NCBI GenBank assembly: GCA_963169195.1
Contig: CAUJDN010000041.1
Span: 1 to 64,000 of the forward strand
Direction: 5' to 3'
DNA: 64,000 nt
Source of the DNA: Acidobacteriota bacterium
GTDB lineage: Bacteria; Acidobacteriota; Vicinamibacteria; Vicinamibacterales; UBA2999
The notes under the pieces were generated by a model. It had not been told where the DNA came from. It saw only the letters and a list, made by a program, of their open reading frames with translations, and did not search any database. Shown here one piece after another: positions 26,833 through 34,018 of the stretch (position 1 is the first letter of the stretch; each line of letters begins with the position of its first letter). The position numbers were made by a program, and so were the translations under genes.

Positions 26833-27321
26833 ATGGGCCACCAGCGTTCCTACCTGGAACTGGACGCCGATCGCCCGGCGCCCGCCGCCGCGCCGTGGCC
26901 GGACACCTTCGCCCTGCGCCGCGAGGAGGCGCCCTCGCCCGATCTGTGCCGCCTGCTCTACCGGGACGTGGGCGAGGCCTGGGCCTGGGTCGATCGGTCG
27001 AACTGGACCGACGAGCAGTGGACCGAGTACGTGGCGCAACCGGGACTGAGCGTCTGGGTTCTCCGGGCCCACGACGATCCCGCGGGCTACTTCGAGCTGA
27101 AGCAGGAGCCAGGCGGCAGCGTCGAGATCGCCTACTTCGGGCTGCGCCCGGCCTATCTGGGCCGCGGGCTCGGCTCGCGCCTGCTGGCGGCCGCCGTGCG
27201 CGAGTCGAGGGCGCTGGGCGCGTCACGGGTGTGGCTGCACACCTGCACGAAGGACCATCCCCACGCGCTGCCCAACTATCAGGCGCGCGGCTTTCGCGTG
27301 TTCAGGGTCGAGGACATCTGA
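26833..27321 (+). CDS. GNAT family N-acetyltransferase
   Basis: 162 residues. The acetyl-CoA-binding core is visible as YFGLRPAYLGRGLGSRLLAAAVRES (~103-127), containing the R/Q-x-x-G-x-G/A loop (LGRGLGS), and the later ALPNYQARGFRVFR (~145) is the usual end of the GNAT fold. The N-terminal half (LRREEAPSPDLCRLLYRDVG) is less conserved. Substrate unknown. The gene starts 21 nt after the M28 peptidase and may be cotranscribed with it. Confidence 0.9.
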   Translation: MGHQRSYLELDADRPAPAAAPWPDTFALRREEAPSPDLCRLLYRDVGEAWAWVDRSNWTDEQWTEYVAQPGLSVWVLRAHDDPAGYFELKQEPGGSVEIAYFGLRPAYLGRGLGSRLLAAAVRESRALGASRVWLHTCTKDHPHALPNYQARGFRVFRVEDI

Positions 27322-27338
27322 GGAGCGGTCGACGCGTG

Positions 27339-28042
27339 ATGAACGTGGGACGGTCGCCATCGTCGGGGCCACCGGCATGCTCGGCTCCGACATCGCGCGG
27401 CAGCTGCTGAAGGCCGGCGATCGCGTCGTCGCCATCACGCGCGACCGCGCTCGCGCCGCCGCGCTGGCGTCTGCCGGGGCCGAGGTGCGCGTTGCGGATC
27501 TCACCGACACCGCGTCGCTGCGCGCGGCCTGCCCCGGGGCCGACGTCGTCGTGGCCGCCGCCCACGCCCTCCTGGGGCGCGGCCGATACCGCTCCGAGCG
27601 CGTGGACGATGAGGGCCACCGCGCGTTGATCGATGCCGCCAGGGCCGAGGGCGTGCGGCGCTTCGTCTACACCTCGGTGCTCGGTGCGTCGCCGGATCAT
27701 CCCGTGGACTTCTGGCGGACCAAGCACGGCGTGGAGCAGTCCCTGAAGGCGAGCGGCCTCTCCTGGACCATCCTGCGGCCGGCCGCGTTCATGGAGAGGC
27801 ACGCGCACGAGCCGGCGACCATTCTCGGCCGCGGCGACCGTCCGATGAACTTCGTGGCGGTTCGCGACGTGGCGAGGGTGGCCGTGCACGCGGTCAGGGA
27901 GCCGTCCGCGGCCGGGCGGACCCTCGAGATCGGCGGCCCCGAGAACCTCACGCAGGACGAGGTGGCTGCGCTCTGCGGCCGCAGCCACGGGTATGGCACG
28001 TGCCGATCGGCGCGGGCGCGCGAGCGCCTCGCGGCCCGCTGA
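27339..28042 (+). pseudogene. NAD(P)-binding SDR/NmrA-like protein gene with apparent frameshifts at both ends
   Basis: The main frame (readable from ATG 27377, 221 residues) is an atypical short-chain dehydrogenase: VRVADLTDTASLRAAC, AAHALLGRGRY, RRFVYTSVLGASPDHP, SWTILRPAAFMER. The only start in that frame lies inside the Rossmann loop. Just upstream, bases 27347 onward encode GTVAIVGATG in frame, and ATG 27339 encodes MNVG in the neighbouring frame, so one missing base near 27345-27350 would restore MNVGTVAIVGATGMLG. At the 3' end the sequence changes frame again near 27985 (HVPIGAG is readable in another frame), and the protein stops ~60 residues short of relatives. Either decay or sequencing indels explain this. 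Confidence 0.65.
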
Positions 28043-28078
28043 CCGTCACCGGCGCGTGCACGCGCGGGCATCGTCTGT

Positions 28079-28084
28079 CACAAT
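28079..28084 (+). promoter_or_regulatory. Extended -10-like element of the zinc-ribbon gene
   Basis: TGT-CACAAT is followed by 6 nt and GTG 28091, with no Shine-Dalgarno; probable leaderless start. Confidence 0.45.
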
Positions 28085-28090
28085 ACGCGC

Positions 28091-28798
28091 GTGGAGTGCC
28101 CGCGCTGCGATACGCCGATGGAGGAGCACACCTTTGCCGGCCACAACGGCCGTTCGGTGGTGCTCGACCTCTGTTTTCCCTGCCAGTCGTTCTGGTTCGA
28201 CGCGCGCGAGAGCCTCGCGCTCGCGCCCGCGTCCACGCTGGGACTGTTCCGCCTGATCGGCGAGCACACCGGGAAACCGAATCTAACGGACGCCGAGCTG
28301 GCGAAGTGCCCCCGCTGCAAGGGGCGGCTCCGGCTGACGAAGGACATGCAGCGCACGACGCGCTTCGAGTACCTGCGCTGCCCGAACGGGCACGGGCGTC
28401 TCACCACGTTCCTGGAGTTCCTGAAGGAGAAGGACTTCGTCCGGCCGCTCACCCCGCAGCAGCGAGCGGAGCTCAGCCAGAGCGTGGAGTTCGTGAACTG
28501 CTCGAACTGCGGGGCGCCGGTGGACGTGGGGAGGGCCGGCGCCTGCCGGCACTGCGGCTCGCCGCTCTCGATGCTGGACATGAAGCAGGCAGGCGCCCTG
28601 ATCGAGCAGCTGAAGCGGGCGGACCGGACGGGGCCGCCCGTCGATCCCGCGCTGCCGCTCAACCTCGAGCGCGCGCGGCGAGAGACCGAGGCGACCTTCG
28701 CCGGCCTGGTGCGCGACAGCGCGTTCCTGCGCGACCTTTCGACGACGGACCTCATCGCCGCCGGCCTGCACGCCGTGTCCCGCTGGCTGAAGCCATGA
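28091..28798 (+). CDS. Zinc-ribbon protein with several CxxC pairs
   Basis: 235 residues with four CxxC-type clusters: MECPRCDTPM (3-6), DLCFPCQSFWFD (~28-31), AKCPRCKGRL (~73) with LRCPNGHG (~95), and VNCSNCGAPVD...GACRHCGSP (~140-160). These form two or three zinc ribbons, the first like the short ribbon at the start of many acidobacterial envelope proteins. No transmembrane helix is visible, and the C-terminus is helical and charged. The gene heads a same-strand cluster with the SPFH protein and a second zinc-ribbon protein. Function unknown; protein-protein contact through the ribbons is a guess. Confidence 0.82.
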   Translation: MECPRCDTPMEEHTFAGHNGRSVVLDLCFPCQSFWFDARESLALAPASTLGLFRLIGEHTGKPNLTDAELAKCPRCKGRLRLTKDMQRTTRFEYLRCPNGHGRLTTFLEFLKEKDFVRPLTPQQRAELSQSVEFVNCSNCGAPVDVGRAGACRHCGSPLSMLDMKQAGALIEQLKRADRTGPPVDPALPLNLERARRETEATFAGLVRDSAFLRDLSTTDLIAAGLHAVSRWLKP

Positions 28799-28799
28799 C

Positions 28800-28849
28800 A
28801 CCAAGCCCCCAAGCCCCCAAGACCTCAAGACCCCAAGACCTCAAGACCC
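28800..28849. repeat. Short CCCCAAGA tandem repeat
   Basis: About six AAGCCCCC/AAGACCTC/AAGACCCC units lie between the zinc-ribbon and SPFH genes. A TACAAT -10-like hexamer (28856-28861) starts immediately after the array. Confidence 0.65.
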
Positions 28850-28892
28850 GTGATCTACAATCGACAGGTCTTTCTCCAAGGAGCGCCGACAC

Positions 28893-29951
28893 ATGGGCCT
28901 GATGGATTTCATCAAGGGTGAGCTGCTCGAGGTCATCGAGTGGACCGAGGATTCGCGCGACACGTTGTCGTACCGGTTCCCGGACGAGGACAAGGCCATC
29001 AAGAACGGCGCGCAGCTCATCGTGCGCGAGTCGCAGATGGCGCAGTTCGTCTATCTCGGCGAGTTCGGGGACACCTTCGGCCCGGGCAAACACACGCTCA
29101 CCACGGACAACATCCCCGTCCTGACGAAGATCAAGTCGTGGCCCTACGGCTTCAACTCGCCGTTCAAGGCCGACGTCTATTACGTCGTCACGCGGCTATT
29201 CACGGGGAACAAGTGGGGCACGTCGAACCCCGTGATGCTCCGCGACAGCGACTTCGGCGTCGTGCGCGTCCGCGCGTTCGGGACCTACGACTTCAAGATC
29301 GTGGACGTGAAGACGTTCCTTCGCGAGGTGGCGGGTTCGGATCACAACTTCCGCCTGGACGAGTTCGCGGACACGATGCGCTCGCGCATCGTGAGCATCT
29401 TCACCGACGCCATCGCCACCGCGAAGATTCCCGTGCTGGACGTCGCGGCCCGGTACGGCGAGCTGGGCGAGGCGCTGATGCCCCTCATCAACCCGGCCGT
29501 GACCTCGAAGTACGGCCTCGAGATCACCAGCTTCATCGTCGAGAACGTGTCGGTGCCGCCCGAGGTGGAGCAGGCCATCGACAAGCGCTCGAGCATGGCG
29601 GCCATCGGCAACCTGAACGACTTCGTGAAGTACCAGATGGGGAAGGGCTTCGAAGCCGGCGGGGGGAGCGCCGGCGCGGCCGGCACGGCAGCGGAGCTCG
29701 CCGTGGGCTTCGGGATCGCCCAGCAGATGATGCAGCAGGGCTTTGCGGGCGGCCAGGCGACGCCCACCGTCGCGTCCGCGGGCGCCGGCGCGCTGCCGGA
29801 GCTGATGAGCCCCGCCGACGCCGCCACGGCGCTCGGCGTCTCCGAGGCGGACGTCATGGCCGTGCTCGAGTCGGGTGAGCTGAAGGGCAAGAAGATTGGC
29901 TCGGCCTGGCGCATCTCCAAGTCCTCGCTGACGGCCTACATGACGGAATGA
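28893..29951 (+). CDS. SPFH-domain protein with a C-terminal excisionase-type helix-turn-helix
   Basis: 352 residues. ATG 28893 is preceded by CAAGGAGCG, a good ribosome binding site. The N-terminal ~230 residues match the YdjI branch of the SPFH family: MDFIKGELLEVIEW, LIVRESQMAQFVYLGEF, PGKHTLTTDNIPVL, GTSNPVMLRDSDFGVVRVRAFGTY (in parts) and the late ITSFIVENVSVPPEVEQAIDKR. A Gly/Ala-rich linker follows (~255-300). The last ~48 residues, MSPADAATALGVSEADVMAVL...IGSAWRISKSSL, look like a MerR/excisionase-type winged HTH. YdjI-type proteins act at the membrane in Bacillus envelope-stress systems together with a PspA homologue, which is absent here. Confidence 0.9.
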   Translation: MGLMDFIKGELLEVIEWTEDSRDTLSYRFPDEDKAIKNGAQLIVRESQMAQFVYLGEFGDTFGPGKHTLTTDNIPVLTKIKSWPYGFNSPFKADVYYVVTRLFTGNKWGTSNPVMLRDSDFGVVRVRAFGTYDFKIVDVKTFLREVAGSDHNFRLDEFADTMRSRIVSIFTDAIATAKIPVLDVAARYGELGEALMPLINPAVTSKYGLEITSFIVENVSVPPEVEQAIDKRSSMAAIGNLNDFVKYQMGKGFEAGGGSAGAAGTAAELAVGFGIAQQMMQQGFAGGQATPTVASAGAGALPELMSPADAATALGVSEADVMAVLESGELKGKKIGSAWRISKSSLTAYMTE

Positions 29952-30121
29952 GGGTTCTGAGGGTTCTGGGGTTCTGAGGGTTCTGGGGTTCTGAGGTTCT
30001 GGGGTTCTGGGTTCTGGGGTTCTGGGTTCGCAGAACCGCTGAACCGAACCTCGGAACCGACCCTCAGAACCCCAGAACCTCGGAACCCCAGAACCCCCAG
30101 AACCTCAGAACCTCAGAACCC
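29951..30121. repeat. Inverted octamer arrays between the SPFH and zinc-ribbon genes
   Basis: The first half (29953-30029) repeats GGTTCTGG/GGTTCTGA; the second half (30031-30121) repeats AGAACCCC/AGAACCTC, its approximate reverse complement. The transition is CGCAGAACCGCTGAACC. The element fills the whole gap and ends 4 nt before the next ATG. Confidence 0.85.
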
Positions 30122-30125
30122 AAAG

Positions 30126-31220
30126 ATGGTTCAGGAGATCTCCGCCCTCGAAAAGCACGCGTGCCCGGCCTGTGGCGCGCAGGCCGAATGGCACGCTGGC
30201 AGGCAGAAGCTCGTGTGCCCGTTCTGCGGCACCGAGTCGCCGTACGTCATCGATCGCGAAACCGGGAAGGTGGCCGAGATCGATCTGGTCATCGCCCTTC
30301 GCGAGCTGCCTGAGGAGGAGCGTGGCTGGCAGACCGCGACGCGCAGCGTGCAGTGCCAGAGCTGCCGCGCGGTCATGGTCTTCGATCCCACCCGCGTGGG
30401 CCAGAACTGCGAGTTCTGCGGATCGCCCGCGCTGGTGGACTACCAGGAGATCAAGTCGCCCATCCGCCCCCAGGGCGTGCTGCCGTTCAAGGTGGACCGC
30501 AACAGGGTGCGCGACGACATCCGCGGCTGGTGGCGCAGCAAGTGGTTCGCGCCCGGCCGCCTCGCCCGCGCGGCGCTCGTGGACACCGTGCACAGCCTCT
30601 ACATCCCCTACTGGACCTTCGATGCGACGGCGCACTGCCCGTGGGAGGCGGAGGCCGGCTACTACTACTACGTGGACGTCGAGGGGCGCGACAGCCAGGG
30701 CAAGCGCGTCGTCCGCAAGGAACGGCGCACGCGGTGGGAGCCGGCGTCGGGCACCGTGAATCACGCCTTCGACGATGAGCCGGTGCCGGGGACCCAGGGG
30801 TTGCCGCTGGACCTGCTGCGGCAGGTGGAACCCTTTCCGACGCAGGAGGTCGTGCCCTACGACACGGCGTTTCTTTCCGGGCACGTCGTGGAGCACTACA
30901 GGGTCGTGCTCCTCGAAGCCGCCGAGCGATCGCAGCAGCAGATGCACCAGGCACTGGAGCGGCTGTGCGCGCAGCAGGTGCCGGGCGACACGCACCGCAA
31001 CCTCCGGATCTTCCCGACCTTCTCCGGCCGCACGTTCAAGCACGTGCTGGTGCCCATCTGGCTGCTCACCTACAACTACGGGGCGAAGGTCTTCCAGGTG
31101 ATCGTGAACGGCTACACCGGCAGGATCGCGGGCAAGTACCCCATCAGCTGGTGGAAGGTCCTGCTGGTCATCCTGCTCGCGCTCATCGTCGTGGCCATCG
31201 TGATCGCCATGAACACCTAG
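30126..31220 (+). CDS. TFIIB-type zinc-ribbon membrane protein (YdjG-like)
   Basis: 364 residues. Two zinc ribbons occupy the N-terminus: HACPACGAQAEW...LVCPFCGTESP (11-40) and VQCQSCRAVMVF...NCEFCGSPALV (~76-105). A middle domain contains SLYIPYWTFDATAHCPWEAEAG (~158-179, split for length) and paired strands. A single C-terminal transmembrane helix (VLLVILLALIVVAIVIAM) anchors it with the ribbons in the cytoplasm. B. subtilis YdjG has this layout and is encoded near an SPFH gene, ydjI; the same neighbour pair occurs here. It likely works with the SPFH protein at the membrane. The gene starts directly behind an inverted octamer array, with no clear Shine-Dalgarno. Confidence 0.85.
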   Translation: MVQEISALEKHACPACGAQAEWHAGRQKLVCPFCGTESPYVIDRETGKVAEIDLVIALRELPEEERGWQTATRSVQCQSCRAVMVFDPTRVGQNCEFCGSPALVDYQEIKSPIRPQGVLPFKVDRNRVRDDIRGWWRSKWFAPGRLARAALVDTVHSLYIPYWTFDATAHCPWEAEAGYYYYVDVEGRDSQGKRVVRKERRTRWEPASGTVNHAFDDEPVPGTQGLPLDLLRQVEPFPTQEVVPYDTAFLSGHVVEHYRVVLLEAAERSQQQMHQALERLCAQQVPGDTHRNLRIFPTFSGRTFKHVLVPIWLLTYNYGAKVFQVIVNGYTGRIAGKYPISWWKVLLVILLALIVVAIVIAMNT

Positions 31221-31309
31221 GGGCCTGGCACGGTCGGGCCGTTTTTGATGCACTTCCTGCCGCCTGTGGCAGAATCTGCCGGGTTTTCGACGTGACCGTG
31301 CCAGGCCCC
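31220..31309. repeat. REP-like inverted repeat covering the start of the YdbS-like gene
   Basis: GGGGCCTGGCACGGTC (31220-31235) is perfectly complementary to GACCGTGCCAGGCCCC (31294-31309). An inner palindrome GGCAGAATCTGCC lies at 31268-31280, and a GGCCGTTTTTG stretch follows the left arm. The right arm contains the GTG start candidates of the next gene. Confidence 0.8.
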
Positions 31310-31792
31310 GACCGTCAGCTGGATCCGCGCTTCATTCCTCAACAGCGGCTCGTGGGCCGGCTCACCGCGCTGGCCTTCACCGGCCCGTCGCTCGTCGTGC
31401 TGCTCATCGTCCTGGCCGCCGCCGACGATGTGCCCGGATGGGGCCGGGTCGCTCTTGGCGTGCTGTGGCTGCTCCTGGTCCTGGCGCTGGCGTGGCACGC
31501 GGAGCACTGGCCCGCGAAGGTCTACGCCCACGCCCGGTACGCCCTGGACGCCGACGGGCTGGTCATCCAGCGCGGCGTCTACTGGCGGTCCGTGACCCAC
31601 GTGCCCCGCTCGCGTGTGCAGCACACCGATGTCTCGCAGGGCCCGCTCGAGCGCCGGTACGGTCTCGGCACGCTCGTCGTCTACACGGCCGGGACCGACC
31701 ACGCGCGCGTGAGCCTTCCCGGCCTCGCGCACGAGGTCGCCGGCGCGCTCCGCGACGACCTCCGTCCGGGCCGCCACGATGACAGCGTCTGA
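31292..31792 (+). CDS. Bacterial PH-domain membrane protein (YdbS-like)
   Basis: 166 residues from GTG 31292 (GTG 31298 also possible). Two transmembrane helices lie at ~26-48 and ~53-70 (LVVLLIVLAAADD...VALGVLWLLLVLALAW). A bPH2 domain follows: YALDADGLVIQRGVYWRSVTHVPRSRVQHTDVSQGPLERRYGLGTLVVYTAG (~80-135, quoted only by its core VPRSRVQHTDV). YdbS/YdbT pairs are membrane proteins in many bacteria, linked in Bacillus to protection against antimicrobial peptides. The start codons lie inside a repeat arm, so the first ~6 residues are repeat-derived. The end overlaps the next gene by 14 bp. Confidence 0.85.
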   Translation: MTVPGPDRQLDPRFIPQQRLVGRLTALAFTGPSLVVLLIVLAAADDVPGWGRVALGVLWLLLVLALAWHAEHWPAKVYAHARYALDADGLVIQRGVYWRSVTHVPRSRVQHTDVSQGPLERRYGLGTLVVYTAGTDHARVSLPGLAHEVAGALRDDLRPGRHDDSV

Positions 31793-33476
31793 GCGGCGCC
31801 TGCACCCGGCGTCCATCCTCTTCGACACGGCGCGCTATGCGCGCCTCTTCCTGTGGCCCGCGCTGCTGGCGTTTCTCGGCGGCGGCCGCCGGCGCGGCAC
31901 CGACCTCGGCCCCTTCGACTTCGGCGATGCCGACGTGTGGCTGTGGGTGCTCGTGCTGCCCAGTGTGGCCTTGTCCGTGGCGCGCTACCTCTCGTTCCGC
32001 GTCCACTACGAGCCCGGCGAGCTGGTCATCCGCTCCGGCATTCTCTTCAGGAACGAGCGCCACCTGCCGTACGCACGCATCCAGAACCTCGACGCCGTGC
32101 AGAACGTGTTCCATCGTGCCCTCGGCGTCGTGGACGTGCGCATCGAGACCGGCGGCGGCACCGAGCCCGAAGCGCGGATGAGCGTGCTGCCCGTGGCCGC
32201 GCTCGGCGAGATGCGTGCGCGCGTGTTCGCCGGCCGTGCCATTCCGCCGGAGCAGGGCGCCGAACTGGCGAGCGAGGACTTCGGCATCGAACACCGGGAC
32301 GACGCGATGGAGCGCCGGGACTTCAGTCCCGGCGACGCCCCAGAGGCGGATCGTCCCACGCGGCCAGAGGCCGCGCCCACGCCGACAGGCGCCTACCGGC
32401 CTGGGACCCTGCCCACGCCGAATGGCGCCCACCGGCCGGAGGCCGACGCCGTGCCCCTCCTCCACCTCCCCCTCCGCGAGCTCCTCCTGCACGGCTTCCT
32501 CGAGAACAAGGGCATGGTGCTGGTGGGGGCTGCGTATGGCGCGCTGTGGGAGTCGGGTGCGCTGAACCGGTTCTACAGCTGGATCTTCGCCGGCAGCGTG
32601 GACGCGCGTGGCCTGTTCAGGGAGGTACTCGCCTTTCTGGCGGGAAGGGGAACGTTTCCGACGGGTCGGCTCCTGGTCGCGCTGGGCGGCGTCGCGGGTT
32701 TCCTGGTGCTGGTTCGCGTGATCTCGATGGCGTGGGCGTTCGTGCGGCTGCACGACTTCCGCCTCACGCGGCGGGGCCCCGATCTGCGCATCACCTACGG
32801 GCTCTTCACCAGGGTCGCCGCGACGATTCCCATCGGGCGCATCCAGACGCTCACCGTCCACCAGGGATGGCTGCACCGCAGGCTCGGCCGCGCCTCCATC
32901 CGCGTGGAGACGGCGGGCGGCCAGGCGGGCGCCGCCGTGCGCGACCGCGAATGGGTGGCACCGCTCGTCCGCGTCGAGAGGGTGCCGGCGATCGTGTCGG
33001 CCATCCTGCCCGACGTGTCCGCGGCGCCGGTGGCGTGGCAGCCCGTTCACCCCCGGGCGTTTCGCCGTGCCGTGAGGAAGGCGCTGGCCGCCGTCGGCCT
33101 CGTCTCCCTGCTCGCGCTCGTCGCGCTGGGACCGCGTGCGCTCATCCTGGGCGTGCCGCTCGCGCTCTGGGCCATCGTGAGCACGCGCCAGCACGTGAGG
33201 CACCTCGGGTGGTCGGCCACGGACGGCACGGTGGCCTTCCGCAGCGGCTGGCTCGCAAGGCGGGAGACCCTCGTCCGCGTGAACCGCATCCAGGCCGTGA
33301 GCACCCACGAGTCGCCCCTGGACCGGCGGGCTCGCATGGCCCGCCTGCGTGTGGACACGGCCGGCGCCGGCGAGCGATCGCACCGCGTGGACATCCCGTA
33401 CCTCGCGGCCGACCTCGCACGTGGCGTGGCCGAGCGCCTGTCGTCCCTGGCGGCGCAGACGGCGTTCCGGTGGTAG
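31779..33476 (+). CDS. Multi-bPH2-domain membrane protein (YdbT-like)
   Basis: 565 residues. A helical membrane start (LFLWPALLAFLGG) is followed by a first bPH2 domain (ELVIRSGILFRNERHLPYARIQNLDAVQN, ~85-113), a second (PDLRITYGLFTRVAATIPIGRIQTLTVHQG, ~325-355) and a third (GTVAFRSGWLARRETLVRVNRIQAV, ~480-505), each with membrane helices before it. Between domains 1 and 2 is a ~45-residue Pro/Ala linker with an internal tandem repeat (PTPTGAYRPGT / PTPNGAHRPEA) and a palindrome-encoded segment RRDFSPGDAP. It overlaps the YdbS-like gene and almost certainly forms a complex with its product in the membrane. Confidence 0.88.
   Translation: MTASERRLHPASILFDTARYARLFLWPALLAFLGGGRRRGTDLGPFDFGDADVWLWVLVLPSVALSVARYLSFRVHYEPGELVIRSGILFRNERHLPYARIQNLDAVQNVFHRALGVVDVRIETGGGTEPEARMSVLPVAALGEMRARVFAGRAIPPEQGAELASEDFGIEHRDDAMERRDFSPGDAPEADRPTRPEAAPTPTGAYRPGTLPTPNGAHRPEADAVPLLHLPLRELLLHGFLENKGMVLVGAAYGALWESGALNRFYSWIFAGSVDARGLFREVLAFLAGRGTFPTGRLLVALGGVAGFLVLVRVISMAWAFVRLHDFRLTRRGPDLRITYGLFTRVAATIPIGRIQTLTVHQGWLHRRLGRASIRVETAGGQAGAAVRDREWVAPLVRVERVPAIVSAILPDVSAAPVAWQPVHPRAFRRAVRKALAAVGLVSLLALVALGPRALILGVPLALWAIVSTRQHVRHLGWSATDGTVAFRSGWLARRETLVRVNRIQAVSTHESPLDRRARMARLRVDTAGAGERSHRVDIPYLAADLARGVAERLSSLAAQTAFRW
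32315..32332. repeat. Interspersed 18-bp palindrome inside the YdbT-like gene
   Basis: CCGGGACTTCAGTCCCGG, identical to the copy at 15308-15325, is read in frame as part of the interdomain linker. Confidence 0.75.
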
Positions 33477-33483
33477 ATGGGGG

Positions 33484-33632
33484 GCTGGGTTCTCGGGTTC
33501 TCAGGTCCTCAGGTCCTCAGGTTTCCCTGCCAGCCATCCAAACCGTCCCGCGACGGCTCAGAACTCTCCGAACCCCCGAACCTCCGAACCTCCGAACCCC
33601 CGAACCTCCGAACCTCCGAACCCTGAGAACCT
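33484..33632. repeat. Inverted octamer arrays after the YdbT-like gene
   Basis: GGTTCTC/GGTCCTCA units (33487-33523) face GAACCTCC/GAACCCCC units (33557-33632) across a unique spacer. A -10-like TATCGT (33637-33642) begins immediately after the array. Confidence 0.8.
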
Positions 33633-33647
33633 GAGGTATCGTCCCCC

Positions 33648-34016
33648 ATGCCTCCCGATCGTTACCAGACGTTCAAGACGCTCCACGAATCCGGCTGCTT
33701 CGTGATCCCGAACCCCTGGGACGTGGGCAGCGCCCGCGTGCTGGAGCAGCTGGGATTCCCGGCGCTCGCGACGACCAGCTCCGGGTTTGCGTGGTCGCAG
33801 GGCCGGCCTGACAACCACATCTCGATCGAGGATGCGCTGGCGCACTTCAGGGCGATCGCGTCGGCCGTGAGCGTGCCGGTGAACGGCGACTTCGAGGGCG
33901 CGTTCGCCATCGAGCCCGCGGGGGTGGCCGTGAACATCGCGCGCGCGGCCGCGACCGGCGTGGCGGGCCTCTCCATCGAGGATGCCACCGGCGAGGCGGA
34001 TGACCCGCGCACCTGA
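33648..34016 (+). pseudogene. Truncated isocitrate lyase/PEP mutase family protein
   Basis: 122 residues where relatives have ~270-290. The N-terminal part of the barrel is clean: FKTLHESGCFVIPNPWDVGSARVLEQLGFPALATTSSG (~10-47, quoted in part), a SVPVNGDFEGAF metal/substrate loop (~75) and GVAGLSIEDATGEADDP (~103). The frame then stops (TGA 34014-34016) exactly where family members continue into the remaining half of the TIM barrel, and the next gene begins 3 nt later. A deletion that removed the 3' half is the simplest reading. The protein is unlikely to be active. The 5' end is intact and has a TATCGT hexamer 5 nt before the ATG. Confidence 0.75.
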
Positions 34017-34018
34017 CC

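Noticed and set aside
16127..30121. Octamer arrays as CRISPR arrays
   Set aside because: Units are 7-8 bp with no spacers, switch orientation, and have no cas genes nearby.
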